Shown here: piece by piece, positions 52,376 to 61,981 of the stretch
Position numbering within the stretch: position 1 is the first letter of the stretch
Layout of the letters: each line of letters opens with the position of its first letter
Assembly (NCBI GenBank): GCA_902789175.1
Contig: CADANF010000002.1
Span: forward strand, 1-64,000
Source of the DNA: an uncultured Lachnospiraceae bacterium
Lineage (GTDB): Bacteria; Bacillota; Clostridia; Lachnospirales; Lachnospiraceae
Length of the DNA stretch: 64,000 bases
Direction of reading: 5' to 3'
Position numbers and translations under genes: made by a program
The notes under the pieces: generated by a model
The model's input: only the letters and a program-made list of their open reading frames with translations
What the model was told of the DNA's origin: nothing
The model's database searches: none

Positions 52376-54052
52376 ATGATCTTTTTTCCAACCGGAGAGG
52401 AAGCAGGTATTATCGATCGTTATACAATAGAAGAAATCGGTGTTCCACAGCTGGTACTAATGGAAAGAGCAGCTTTACATGTGGCTGAGGTCGTTGCTGC
52501 TCTTATAGATAATGATGATAGATATAATAATGATGATAGATATAATAATGATGATAGGTTTGAGGATTATAAACACAGGAAAGAGTCAATCAGGGAATCA
52601 AACAGGAAAAAAGTAAGGATCCTTGGGATTGCCGAGTCTGGAAATAATGGCGGAGATGCACTGGCTGCGTCCCGTATCTTAAAACTAAAAGGATATGACG
52701 TGGATGTTATCTCAATAGATGGTATAAGTAAAAAGTCAGAGGCATTTAGTCAACAGAGAATTCTATGTGAAAAAGCTGGGATAAAGATAATCTCTCTTAA
52801 AAATGAGAATTTTAGTTTAGAAAAAGAGATAAATAGATATGATTATTTAATAGATGGAATCTTTGGAGTTGGCCTTTCACGTGAAGTGAGTGGTGTACAT
52901 AAAGAGGTAATTGAAGTAATAAATGATTCCGATATTAAAGTCATTTCAGTGGATATACCCAGCGGAGTATCAGCAGATACAGGAGAGATACTTGGAGCCG
53001 CAGTTAAAGCAGATATAACAGTTACATTTGGATATAAGAAAAAAGGGTTATTATTTAATCCGGGGCAGGATATGGCAGGTAGAGTCATCGTTGGAGATAT
53101 CGGATTTTACCCGGATAAAGATAGTGAGATCCTGCATTATACTTATGATAGAAGTGACATAAAAAAACTTCTTCCGCAGAGAAAAAATGACTCAAATAAG
53201 GGCACTTATGGAAGAGTTCTTATTGTTGCAGGTTCAGAAAATATAAGCGGCGCGGCATTTCTTGCTGGAAATGCTGCATATCGCACAGGTGCTGGTTTAG
53301 TTAAGATCTTTACTCATGAAAATAATAGAAAAGCTATGGAAACATTGCTTCCGGAGGCACTTCTTTATTTTTATAAGGATTTTAATGATGAGGCAAAAAA
53401 TGAATTAGAAAAAAGCCTTAACTCTTGTGACACAGCAGTGGTAGGACCGGGACTTTCTTTAGACAGCAATGCACATGCTATAATGGATACTATATTTGAA
53501 AGAGAAGTTAATCCAACTCTTATATTAGATGCAGATGCAATTAATATAATTGCTGAATCTAAAGAAAATAAAGAGAAATTAAAAAAGCTGTCAAATAATA
53601 ATCCTTTGAAAAGGGATGTGATCCTTACTCCTCATATGCTGGAAATGGCAAGATTTTTAGCAGATGAAGATGAAAATCCCAAAGAAAAAGTATCCTATAT
53701 AAAAAATAATCGCAGTAAAGTTGCAATAAATGCCGCAAAGGATTATCATATTATTTTGGTGCTTAAGGATGCGCGCACATTTGTGACTGATCCTTATAGT
53801 GAAAGAATATATATTAATATTACTGGAAACAGCGGTATGTCTACAGGTGGTTCCGGAGATACACTTACCGGTATCATAGCAGGCCTTATAGCAGGCGGAA
53901 CATCCAGTGATATTGCTGCAAGACTTGGAGTTTATCTTCATGGTGCAGCGGGAGACATTGCCAGGAAAAAACTTGGAGAACATAGTGTAATGGCTAGAGA
54001 TATAGCTGACAATATGGGACAGGTAATAAAAGAGATAAGTGAAGGAAGATAA
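52376..54052 (+). CDS. nnr: Bifunctional NAD(P)H-hydrate epimerase/dehydratase
   Basis: Repairs hydrated NAD(P)H. The N-terminal epimerase domain has IPQLVLMERAA-like PQLVLMERAALHVAEVV and ESGNNGGDALAASRIL; the C-terminal ADP-dependent dehydratase has GTYGRVLIVAGSENISGAAFLAGNAAYRTGAGLV and NSGMSTGGSGDTLTGIIAGLIAGG. The 558-residue length includes an insertion in the epimerase domain made of an in-frame 18-bp repeat (NDDRYN). AGAGAGG precedes the ATG. alr follows after 3 bases, a common pairing in Firmicutes. Confidence 0.94.
   Translation: MIFFPTGEEAGIIDRYTIEEIGVPQLVLMERAALHVAEVVAALIDNDDRYNNDDRYNNDDRFEDYKHRKESIRESNRKKVRILGIAESGNNGGDALAASRILKLKGYDVDVISIDGISKKSEAFSQQRILCEKAGIKIISLKNENFSLEKEINRYDYLIDGIFGVGLSREVSGVHKEVIEVINDSDIKVISVDIPSGVSADTGEILGAAVKADITVTFGYKKKGLLFNPGQDMAGRVIVGDIGFYPDKDSEILHYTYDRSDIKKLLPQRKNDSNKGTYGRVLIVAGSENISGAAFLAGNAAYRTGAGLVKIFTHENNRKAMETLLPEALLYFYKDFNDEAKNELEKSLNSCDTAVVGPGLSLDSNAHAIMDTIFEREVNPTLILDADAINIIAESKENKEKLKKLSNNNPLKRDVILTPHMLEMARFLADEDENPKEKVSYIKNNRSKVAINAAKDYHIILVLKDARTFVTDPYSERIYINITGNSGMSTGGSGDTLTGIIAGLIAGGTSSDIAARLGVYLHGAAGDIARKKLGEHSVMARDIADNMGQVIKEISEGR
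52511..52558 (+). repeat. 18-bp tandem repeat inside the Nnr gene
   Basis: Two perfect copies of AATGATGATAGATATAAT and two-thirds of a third, in frame, encoding NDDRYN repeats. It sits in a loop of the epimerase domain. Confidence 0.9.
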
Positions 54053-54055
54053 GAC

Positions 54056-55213
54056 ATGAGTCATTTCAAAAGAATTGAAGCAGACATTGACCTTGACAAG
54101 ATAAGACAAAATATCAATACGATAAAAACTCTTAATGATAAAGATAAGAAGACTCTTCTTGTTGTAAAAGCTGATGCATACGGACATGGAGCAGTAGAGA
54201 TTGCAAGAGAAATGAGTGATCTTTGCGATTATTTCGGTGTAGCAGCAATAGATGAGGGGGTTGAACTGAGAAATTCAGGCATAACAAAACCAATCCTGAT
54301 CTTAGGATATACTGATGAAGATGATTATGAAACAGCCATTGAGTATGATATAACTCAGGCGGTTTTTAATAAGGAGTGCTGTAAGGCACTTTCTGATAAA
54401 GCCATTTCCATGGGAAAAAAGGCAAAGGTACATATCAAGGCGGATTCAGGCATGAGTCGTATAGGTTTTCAGTGCAATGAAGAGGGAGTAGAGGAGGCTT
54501 CTTTACTTCTTTCTATGGAAGGCCTTGATATAGAAGGAATATTTACTCATTATGCAAAAGCTGATGAGGAAGATAAGACAGCAGCAGCCTATCAGTATGA
54601 GAAATTCACATGGTTTATAAGAGAGTTAGAAAATAGAGGTTTTTCTTTTAAATTAAAACATATGGATAATAGTGCCGGAGCCATGGAAATCCATTCAGCC
54701 GGGTTTGACATGATGAGGTTAGGCATAGTAATATATGGACTGTATCCATCAGAAGAAGTAACGAAAGATATTAAGCTTTATCCAGCCCTTACATTAAAGA
54801 GCAGGATAACACATATTAAGACTCTTCCAGCGGGACGAGGCGTAAGTTACGGATGGACATATATAACAGATAAAGACATGAGGGTGGCAACTGTATCTGC
54901 AGGATATGCAGACGGATACCCAAGAGCTCAGTCAGGAATAGGCAGAGTTATTATAAATGGGAAATATGCTCCTATTCTTGGAAGAGTATGTATGGACCAG
55001 TTTATGGTTGATATTACAGATATTCCAGAGGCGAGTCTTCGTGATGAGGTAATACTTATTGGAAGAGATAAGGATTTAGAGATTTCAGTGGAAGAAGTTG
55101 CAGAGCCTGCAGCAAGTTTTAATTATGAGCTGGTTTGTAACATTTCCAGAAGAGTTCCTAGAGTTTATTTTAAATCTGGTAAGGAAGTAGAAGAGGTAGA
55201 CTATTTAAAGTAG
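54056..55213 (+). CDS. alr: Alanine racemase
   Basis: PLP enzyme making D-alanine for peptidoglycan. At 385 residues it has the PLP lysine in VVKADAYGHGAVE, the MSRIGFQ segment and the catalytic Tyr in GVSYGWTYIT; RVCMDQFMVDIT is also standard. It shares an operon with nnr and the CBS protein. Note that a separate aspartate-type racemase is 5 kb away. Confidence 0.96.
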   Translation: MSHFKRIEADIDLDKIRQNINTIKTLNDKDKKTLLVVKADAYGHGAVEIAREMSDLCDYFGVAAIDEGVELRNSGITKPILILGYTDEDDYETAIEYDITQAVFNKECCKALSDKAISMGKKAKVHIKADSGMSRIGFQCNEEGVEEASLLLSMEGLDIEGIFTHYAKADEEDKTAAAYQYEKFTWFIRELENRGFSFKLKHMDNSAGAMEIHSAGFDMMRLGIVIYGLYPSEEVTKDIKLYPALTLKSRITHIKTLPAGRGVSYGWTYITDKDMRVATVSAGYADGYPRAQSGIGRVIINGKYAPILGRVCMDQFMVDITDIPEASLRDEVILIGRDKDLEISVEEVAEPAASFNYELVCNISRRVPRVYFKSGKEVEEVDYLK

Positions 55214-55223
55214 TCGGAGGATT

Positions 55224-56042
55224 ATGTTTAAGAAAAAAGAAGAGGAAAAGGTCGAAGAAGAGATACTTTCCATAGTGGAAGAAGGCCACGATAAGGGGTA
55301 CATCCACGAAAATGAAGCTGAGATGATCTCAAATATCCTGGATTTTGATGATAAATATGCCAGAGATATCATGACAAGCAGAAATAAGATCTTTGCATTA
55401 GATAAAAATACAAAGATCCTTGATGCATTGCCGGAAGCTCTTTCAAGTAACTATTCAAGATATCCGGTGTTTGATGAAGATATAGATAATATAGTCGGGA
55501 CGGTTCATTTGAAAGATCTTGTAGCAGCTTATCTAGAGGATCCTTCGAGGGAAGTAAGTTCCGTAACTGAGGATGCGATGCTGATCCATCCTACAATGCT
55601 CATTTCAAAGCTTCTTAAAGCCATGCAGCGTCGTAAGATCCATATGGCAGTGATAATAGATGAGTATGGACAGACAGATGGGCTTGTTACTTTAGAGGAC
55701 GTACTTGAAGAGATCGTTGGTGATATTCAGGATGAACATGATACACCGGAAAATGACGTTAAGAAGGCTGCTGATGAAGGCTATATAGTTGATGGTCAGA
55801 TGACATTAAATGACTTGTCAGAACTGTTAAAGGATGTAGAATTCCCTGAAGAGGACATAGAGACAGTTAATGGATTTATGCTTTACAGCCTTGGACATCT
55901 TCCTCAGGACAGTGAGGAGATCGATATCAAATATGGCGGATACAGCTTTGTCCCATTAGAAATGAAGGACAACATGATAACATCCGTTAAGATAAAAAAA
56001 CTGCCGGAAGTAGAAGCAGAGGCAGATGAAAATGTTAATTAA
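55224..56042 (+). CDS. CBS-pair and CorC/HlyC domain protein (no membrane domain)
   Basis: A cytosolic CNNM/CorC-type protein of 272 residues. Two CBS domains (about residues 45-165; DIMTSRNKIFALD, YSRYPVFDEDIDNIVGTVHLKD, VIIDEYGQTDGLVTLEDVLEEIVGDI) are followed by a CorC_HlyC domain (YIVDGQMTLNDL...). It lacks the N-terminal DUF21 membrane domain of most 'hemolysin family' proteins, like E. coli CorC. A link to magnesium/cobalt efflux is likely but not shown. Confidence 0.9.
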   Translation: MFKKKEEEKVEEEILSIVEEGHDKGYIHENEAEMISNILDFDDKYARDIMTSRNKIFALDKNTKILDALPEALSSNYSRYPVFDEDIDNIVGTVHLKDLVAAYLEDPSREVSSVTEDAMLIHPTMLISKLLKAMQRRKIHMAVIIDEYGQTDGLVTLEDVLEEIVGDIQDEHDTPENDVKKAADEGYIVDGQMTLNDLSELLKDVEFPEEDIETVNGFMLYSLGHLPQDSEEIDIKYGGYSFVPLEMKDNMITSVKIKKLPEVEAEADENVN

Positions 56043-56060
56043 TTATAAGGAGTAATAAAT

Positions 56061-56798
56061 ATGTCAGGACATTCAAAATTTGCAAACATTAAGCATAAGA
56101 AGGAAAAGAATGATGCAGCTAAGGGGAAGGCTTTTACACAGATCGGAAGACTTATCGTAGTAGCAGTTAGAGAAGGTGGTCCAGATCCAGAAAACAATTC
56201 AAAGCTTCGTGATGTTATAGCTAAGGCTAAAGCTGCTAACATGCCAAATGATACTATCGCTCGTGGTATCAAGAAGGCTGCTGGTGAAGGCGCAAATGTT
56301 AACTATGTTTACAACACATATGAAGGATATGGCCCGGCAGGTACAGCTATCATCGTAAAGACACTTACAGATAATAAGAACCGTACAGCATCAAACGTTC
56401 GTTCAGCATTTACAAAGGGTGATGGAAACGTTGGTACAACAGGATGTGTGTCATATATGTTCGATGAGAAGGGTCAGATCATTGTAGATAAGGAAGAGTA
56501 TGAAGGCACAGCTGATGACCTTATGATGGTTGCACTTGACGCAGGTGCAGAAGATTTCTCAGAAGAAGAGGATTCATATGAAATCATCACTTCACCTGAA
56601 GATTTCTCTACAGTTCGTGAAGCTCTTGAAGCTGCAAATGTTCCTATGATCTCAGCTGACGTTACAATGCTTCCACAGAACTATGTAACAGTCGATGATC
56701 CTGAAGCAAGAAAGAAGATTCAGAGAATCATTGATCTTCTTGAAGATGATGATGATGTTCAGGATGTTTATACAAACTGGGATGATGCAGAGATCTAA
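56061..56798 (+). CDS. YebC/PmpR family protein
   Basis: A 245-residue protein of the YebC family, described as a transcription regulator and more recently as a translation factor relieving polyproline stalls. [23 protein letters not shown] and the [17 protein letters not shown] and [15 protein letters not shown]-like regions are diagnostic. AAGGAG precedes the ATG and the gene is closed by a strong terminator. Confidence 0.95.
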   Translation: MSGHSKFANIKHKKEKNDAAKGKAFTQIGRLIVVAVREGGPDPENNSKLRDVIAKAKAANMPNDTIARGIKKAAGEGANVNYVYNTYEGYGPAGTAIIVKTLTDNKNRTASNVRSAFTKGDGNVGTTGCVSYMFDEKGQIIVDKEEYEGTADDLMMVALDAGAEDFSEEEDSYEIITSPEDFSTVREALEAANVPMISADVTMLPQNYVTVDDPEARKKIQRIIDLLEDDDDVQDVYTNWDDAEI

Positions 56799-56864
56799 TT
56801 TAATTGGATTATAATAAAACATGTGATATCACAGTTATTAAATTTGAATTTAGTGATATTTCAC

Positions 56865-56897
56865 AAAAGCACACAGTGAAAATTGTGTGCTTTTTTT
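56865..56897 (+). terminator. Intrinsic terminator of the yebC gene
   Basis: AAAAGCACACA/TGTGTGCTTTT stem of 11 bp and a T7 tract. Confidence 0.9.
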
Positions 56898-56981
56898 AAA
56901 TTTAGTTGCTTTATTTTTTTATGGTGCTATAATGCTATTATCCGGTGAGAGGGATGAAAAAACTTTATAAGGAGAATACCT

Positions 56982-57578
56982 ATGAAAAACAAAAAGAATG
57001 TGGGTTTCTCGCTGATCGAACTGCTTATAGTTATAGGAATTATGGCGGTTCTTGCAGCGGCGCTTGCACCAGTTCTGATCAGGTATATCAACAAGGCTCG
57101 TGCATCTGTTGATATCGACAATGCGAGAGGAGTGTTCAACAGCTTTATGAATGCTCTTAACGATGAGGAGATTTCACTTCCAGATGATGTAGTTGTTGAG
57201 ATCATTATTTACCGTGATGGAACACGCAATGAAGTACGCACATTTAAGAATGGAACAGAGATGACTGATCCTGAAGTAGCAGCAAAGTTCTTTAATGACA
57301 AGGATATTGCCGAATCAGAGAAGAATTTCGTAAAAATGCTTACAAGACATGGATATGGACTTCACCTTATCAATGTAAAGCAGAGTGCAGAATGCTACAT
57401 TGTTACATTTAACGCAGATGGTAAAGGATGCTATGCAGTAATACCAACTGGTCATGTTAGCAGTAACCAGGCATTTACAGGTCAGTATATACCTCAGCAT
57501 GCAGGACTCGACGCTCCAAAGCAGAATTACGGTTGGAACGAAGGCGAGTGCTACGAGTTCCAGTGGCCAAAACAGTAA
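56982..57578 (+). CDS. Orphan type IV prepilin-like protein
   Basis: A secreted/pilin-like protein of 198 residues: a short basic leader, then the prepilin peptidase site G-FSLIELLIV with Glu at +5, and the hydrophobic N-helix GIMAVLAAALAPVLIRYI. The globular part, FMNALNDEEISLPDDVVVEII, has one Cys pair (CYIVTF, GKGCYAV). No pilus ATPase, peptidase or platform gene is nearby. Fresh promoter and terminator suggest it is an independent unit. It needs machinery encoded elsewhere. Confidence 0.87.
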   Translation: MKNKKNVGFSLIELLIVIGIMAVLAAALAPVLIRYINKARASVDIDNARGVFNSFMNALNDEEISLPDDVVVEIIIYRDGTRNEVRTFKNGTEMTDPEVAAKFFNDKDIAESEKNFVKMLTRHGYGLHLINVKQSAECYIVTFNADGKGCYAVIPTGHVSSNQAFTGQYIPQHAGLDAPKQNYGWNEGECYEFQWPKQ

Positions 57579-57582
57579 ATCC

Positions 57583-57614
57583 AAAACGCAGGAATCTTTC
57601 CTGCGTTTTTTATT
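57583..57614 (+). terminator. Intrinsic terminator of the prepilin gene
   Basis: AAAACGCAGGAA/TTCCTGCGTTTT, a 12-bp stem with a 3-base loop and T-run. Confidence 0.88.
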
Positions 57615-57620
57615 TCGTTG

Positions 57621-57675
57621 GTTAACATAAAAATGGACCATAGCCTCCGGGACTATGGTCCATTTTTATGTTAAC
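57621..57675. terminator. 23-bp perfect inverted repeat (bidirectional terminator)
   Basis: The 23-base arms, running from GTTAACATAAAAATGG to the ACCATAG end, are perfectly complementary around the 9-base loop CCTCCGGGA. It overlaps the stop codon region of the MurE-like gene (57671) and lies between convergent genes. Confidence 0.85.
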
Positions 57676-59182
57676 TTGTATGGATTTGATCGTAAATCTG
57701 GAGAGCTCGTAATGTGAGTTCTACGTCAGATGGATAATCTAAATATTCTCTACCGTATTTCTGGCGGGTTTCTTCACCCTTACCAGTGATAAGGAATACT
57801 GTTTTATTCTCAGCAGAAAGAATTGCCTTTTCTATAGCGGTTCCTCTATCCTCAATCATTTCATAAGGACAGTTCTGAGCTTCTACATACTGAGCGATAT
57901 CCTTTGAGATATCAATATAAGGTTCTTCTCCCGGATCTTCGGCTACAAGATAAACCTTATCAGCGTACATTCCTGCAATGGTTCCAAGATGCTGACGTCT
58001 CAGCTGGGCTTTCTTACCAGGACATCCAAAGATTGAAACAATATCATAATCAGGGTATTCTTCCCTGGTTGATCCGAAGAGTTTTTCGAAAGAAAGCTTG
58101 TTATGAGCGTAGTCAACAACAGCGATCATTCTGTTATCTTTACTCATATAACACTCCATGCGGCCTTTTGATCTGGCGCGACGAAGCCCTGACTCGATAT
58201 AGCATACAGGAATATCATAAACATAGGCACAGGCAACAGCAGCGAGAGCATTTTCAACATTGAAAAGTCCCGGCATTGTAAGTGCAAAATCCTGATCAAA
58301 TTTATCGGTATGCACTCTGAAACGGATTTCATTTCCAACTTTTCTGATATGTGAGCCATATACGTCAGCTTCCGGTTTTGTACCGAAAGTAATGACGCGT
58401 TTAGCGGCCTTTGATGCGTGAAGAATCCTGTCATAATGATCAGAATCCATATTGATTATCGCATTATCAGTCTGAGCAAAGATCCGGAGCTTTGATTCGA
58501 AATAATCCTCAAAGGTAGGATGTTCGATTGCACTGATATGGTCCTCAGAAATATTCATGAAGATTCCCACATCAAACTGAACCTGATTAACACGGTCATA
58601 CTTTAAGGCCTGAGATGATACTTCCATCTCAAGATATTCAATGCCGGAATCAATGGCATTCTGGAAATGACGCATCAACTCAACAGTTTCAGGAGTTGTG
58701 ATATGTGATTCCTTAAGAGTTTTACCATCATAAACATCGATAGAAGAGATAATGGCACTTTCAGGCTTCTCAATATCCTTTAAATAATCATCAATTATCG
58801 CTTTAATATAGTACGCGGTTGTTGACTTACCCTTAGTACCAGTGATTCCTGTAAGTTTAAGCTTATCTGCAGGAGCATTAAAATACATCTCAGCAAGATA
58901 AGGCATAGCCTTTCTTATATCAGATACAAGGATAAATGGTGCATCCACATCATACTTTACCGCACTGATATAGCATACAGCTCCTTTTGAAAGAGCAGCT
59001 TTAAGATATTCTTCTTTAAATGTAACACCTTTGCAGATAAAGAGAGTACCAGGAGTTACTTCGTTTGAATCATAAGTAAGATTTGTAATCTCTTCTTTTT
59101 CAGCCTGCTTAAGATCGCAATCTGTAAGAAGTGAAACGTCCTTCATCAGGTTCTTATAAGTTTCTAGAGTGTATGTTTTCAT
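57671..59182 (-). CDS. MurE-like UDP-MurNAc-dipeptide ligase
   Basis: A Mur-ligase of 503 residues that adds an amino acid to the peptidoglycan stem. It has the N-terminal MurE domain (TYDSNEVTPGTLFICKG), the ATP loop GITGTKGKSTTAYYI, HITTPETVELMR, MNISEDHISAIEHP and VVDYAHNKLSFEKL. In place of the DNPR box that binds meso-diaminopimelate it has AEDPGEEP (about 57920-57950), so the amino acid added is uncertain. I start at 59182 with GCGGAG upstream. It overlaps neither neighbour but is 14 bases after the ATP-grasp gene and likely cotranscribed with it. Confidence 0.85.
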   Translation of the reverse strand: MKTYTLETYKNLMKDVSLLTDCDLKQAEKEEITNLTYDSNEVTPGTLFICKGVTFKEEYLKAALSKGAVCYISAVKYDVDAPFILVSDIRKAMPYLAEMYFNAPADKLKLTGITGTKGKSTTAYYIKAIIDDYLKDIEKPESAIISSIDVYDGKTLKESHITTPETVELMRHFQNAIDSGIEYLEMEVSSQALKYDRVNQVQFDVGIFMNISEDHISAIEHPTFEDYFESKLRIFAQTDNAIINMDSDHYDRILHASKAAKRVITFGTKPEADVYGSHIRKVGNEIRFRVHTDKFDQDFALTMPGLFNVENALAAVACAYVYDIPVCYIESGLRRARSKGRMECYMSKDNRMIAVVDYAHNKLSFEKLFGSTREEYPDYDIVSIFGCPGKKAQLRRQHLGTIAGMYADKVYLVAEDPGEEPYIDISKDIAQYVEAQNCPYEMIEDRGTAIEKAILSAENKTVFLITGKGEETRQKYGREYLDYPSDVELTLRALQIYDQIHTS

Positions 59183-59195
59183 AAAATGACTCCGC

Positions 59196-60407
59196 TTAAT
59201 TATAGTAGGTCTTAAACTTTTCAAAGTGGCTGAAATGAAGCTTTAACATACGAAGAGTACGATTGATCCTATTATCACCTTTTAAGAAGATAGGATTTAC
59301 ATATTTCTTTTCTTTGATAAGTTTTTTTAACTTTTTAAGATTCTCTTCTTCAAAGACATATTTCTTTGCAACGGCCTTAGGAACAACAAGCCAGAGATGT
59401 TCCTCTTTAGCTGTTGTAAATGGAAGAAGATTATCGTGGATATATTCTTCTACAATGTACTTCGCAACATTAAATCCTGAGCCTGTTACATAGAAATTAG
59501 AACGACCCTGACGAGTATTAATTTCGAAGAATTTATATTTGCCGTCACGACGGTCATATTTAATGTCGAAGTTTGAATATCCAACGTAGTGGAGCTCTTC
59601 GAGAAGCTTCCTTACCTTGTCAGTAAGCTCTTCGCAAGGCTCAGTGATTATTACTGCATGATTACCCTTACCATGTGGCGTATGTTCCTCAAGAAGTACG
59701 TGACCAAGACACATCATTCTTACTGTGCCGTAATGATCTGAATATGAAGTAAGAACGCGCATATATTCATCATTTCCAGGGATCATATCCTGGATGATGA
59801 GTGAATCCTCATATCCTGCACCATAAATATCATTTATAACCTTAACAAGGTTTTCCTGATCTCTTATAGTATAGACTTTTTCCTGAGTAGGAAATTCATG
59901 CTGCCAGTAATTGATACCATTTGATGGCTTAAGGATCACTGGGAACTTAAATGGAAGAGCAGCATTTGGATCCATACCCTTCTTATAAATATAAGTATCA
60001 GGGTAATCAATACCATATTTATCACAAAGGCTATAGAAGAGTTCCTTCTGCTGAAGCTTATCCATAAGCTCAAAATCTATATAAGGTGCGATAGCATTTT
60101 TTGGAAGTTCGTTCTTATGACGGCTGAGAAGTGCCACGTATGAATCACCGCATCCAATTGTGATCACTTTCTTGTCGCTGTGAAGGCTGCAGAACTTCTT
60201 TACCACCTTCATAAAATAATCATCTGTGTCAATTTTAACATTTGCATGGTAGGAAATGATCTTACTGCCATAACTTGGTCCGGTAGGATATTTACCAAAA
60301 ACAAATGACCTTATTCCATATTCTTCATAAAATGCCCTTGCTACGCTGTAAGTATTTATATCACCGCCAAACAGCATAGGAATAAATGGCTGTTCCTTAA
60401 ATTGCAT
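59196..60407 (-). CDS. ATP-grasp carboxylate-amine ligase (D-aspartate ligase-like)
   Basis: A 403-residue ATP-grasp enzyme. Core elements: FPVILKPSNGINYWQHEF, IIQDMIPGNDEYM, and the metal/ATP motif FFEINTRQGRSNFYVTGSGFN. The overall sequence resembles D-aspartate ligases and related cell-wall amino acid ligases of Gram-positives. It heads a unit with the MurE-like ligase and diverges from an aspartate-type racemase, which together suggest D-Asp addition to peptidoglycan. The substrate is inferred from context. Confidence 0.8.
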   Translation of the reverse strand: MQFKEQPFIPMLFGGDINTYSVARAFYEEYGIRSFVFGKYPTGPSYGSKIISYHANVKIDTDDYFMKVVKKFCSLHSDKKVITIGCGDSYVALLSRHKNELPKNAIAPYIDFELMDKLQQKELFYSLCDKYGIDYPDTYIYKKGMDPNAALPFKFPVILKPSNGINYWQHEFPTQEKVYTIRDQENLVKVINDIYGAGYEDSLIIQDMIPGNDEYMRVLTSYSDHYGTVRMMCLGHVLLEEHTPHGKGNHAVIITEPCEELTDKVRKLLEELHYVGYSNFDIKYDRRDGKYKFFEINTRQGRSNFYVTGSGFNVAKYIVEEYIHDNLLPFTTAKEEHLWLVVPKAVAKKYVFEEENLKKLKKLIKEKKYVNPIFLKGDNRINRTLRMLKLHFSHFEKFKTYYN

Positions 60408-60614
60408 ATATTTAATCTCCCTTAATTAAATAATCCTACAGAAGTATATCACTTTAAAAGCAAATAGAAAAGAAATAAAAATATTAAGAAATAATAAGAA
60501 ATTTATAAAGAAGGTATAGTTCTAAGTTGAAATATGATATACTTTATGTACAGTTCTGCAACATTGAAGGGAGAATGGTGCAGTAGATATTTAAAGACTG
60601 GATAGGTAACAAAC

Positions 60615-61325
60615 ATGACACAAACTAAAGAAATGCTCGGAATCTTAGGGGGAATGGGGCCGGAAGCAACAGCGGTACTCTATAAGAAAATAATCGATAA
60701 CACAGAGGTAACATGTGATCAGGATCATATTAATATCCTTATTTATTCACATGCTGAGATTCCGGACAGAACAAAGTATATCCTTGAGGGAAAGGGCGAT
60801 TATCTCCTGGAGGTATTAGGAAGAGATATTGAAATGCTTAAAAACGCAGGCTGCAAATATCTTGCAGTTCCTTGCAACACTTCACATTATTTCGCAAAAG
60901 AATTTGAAGAGAAAATGAATGGCGGTTTCATCAATATGATAGAAGAAACTGCAAAACAGGTCAAAGAGAAAGGTTTAAAGAAAGTTGGCATTATGGCAAC
61001 AGATGGAACGGTTCGAAGTGACCTTTATAAAAATGAATTAAACAAACTTGGCATAGAAGCAGTTTATCCATCTGAAGAAATACAGAAGATGGTTATGTCT
61101 TTAATCTATGATCAGATAAAACGTGGTGAAAAAGGTAATAAGCATCAGTTCAGCAAAGTGGTTTCTTCTTTAAAAAAGGCTGGATGTGAAGCTGTGATAC
61201 TTGCATGTACAGAACTTTCAGTATTTGCAATTAATTACAACCTTAATGGTGATTATTATATTGATGCTATGGATTGCCTTACCAAAGCATGCATTGAGAA
61301 ATGCGGAGGAGTATATCTGGATTAG
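60615..61325 (+). CDS. Aspartate/glutamate-type amino acid racemase
   Basis: PLP-independent racemase of 236 residues. The N-terminal LGILGGMGPEATAVLYKKI, the first catalytic Cys in VPCNTSHYF and the second in ILACTELSVF are all present. The sequence suits aspartate racemase (RacD/RacX group) rather than MurI. It is divergent from the ATP-grasp gene and 14 bases before the kinase-like gene. It may supply D-Asp to the ligase. Confidence 0.9.
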   Translation: MTQTKEMLGILGGMGPEATAVLYKKIIDNTEVTCDQDHINILIYSHAEIPDRTKYILEGKGDYLLEVLGRDIEMLKNAGCKYLAVPCNTSHYFAKEFEEKMNGGFINMIEETAKQVKEKGLKKVGIMATDGTVRSDLYKNELNKLGIEAVYPSEEIQKMVMSLIYDQIKRGEKGNKHQFSKVVSSLKKAGCEAVILACTELSVFAINYNLNGDYYIDAMDCLTKACIEKCGGVYLD

Positions 61326-61339
61326 GAGGAGGAGTCAGT

Positions 61340-61981
61340 ATGGGAAATAAGATCATTGTTACTATTGCAAGACAGTATGGAACAGGCGGTCTTAAGATTG
61401 GTAAGAGACTGGCAGAAGAATTGGGGATCAACTGCTATGATAGTGAAATGTTTCGTCTCGTATCAACAAATGAGAGTATGCACTCTGATTTAGTTGCACA
61501 TGATGCGAGGATTAAAGGAACAGCACTTTTTACAATTGCAAAAGAAAAATACGACAGCCATCCTGGCGAAGACCTTCCTGAGTTTGGATCAGATCTTGTA
61601 GTTATGAAGAATCTTTATGAATATCAGTCAGAGATCATAAGAGAACTGGCAGATAGAGAAAGCTGTGTTATAGTAGGAAGATCTTCAAATTACATTTTAA
61701 AGGATAGACCGGATGTGCTCAGCGTATTCATACACGCACCTATGGAATTTAGAATCAAAAGAGCATCTTCAGTTCATAACATGACTGATAAGGAACTGGA
61801 ATCATATATTCAGTCAGTTGATCAGAAGAAGCAGGATTATTATCATTATTATACCGGCGAAGACTGGAGAGATGTTACACAGTATGATCTTTCACTTAAT
61901 TCCTACAAACTTGGAATTCAGGGATGTGTCGATATGATAAAGAAGATGATAAAAGTGAAGCAGGAGGGAGTTACTATATGA
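61340..61981 (+). CDS. Cytidylate kinase-like family protein
   Basis: A 213-residue P-loop protein: IIVTIARQYGTGGLKIGKRLAEELGINCYD and VGRSSNYILKDRPDVLSVFIHAP match the cytidylate-kinase-like family found widely in Lachnospiraceae. These are distinct from the true Cmk. The substrate is unknown. I start at 61340, which follows GGAGGAGGAG, and the gene overlaps glgA by 4 bases. Confidence 0.85.
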   Translation: MGNKIIVTIARQYGTGGLKIGKRLAEELGINCYDSEMFRLVSTNESMHSDLVAHDARIKGTALFTIAKEKYDSHPGEDLPEFGSDLVVMKNLYEYQSEIIRELADRESCVIVGRSSNYILKDRPDVLSVFIHAPMEFRIKRASSVHNMTDKELESYIQSVDQKKQDYYHYYTGEDWRDVTQYDLSLNSYKLGIQGCVDMIKKMIKVKQEGVTI

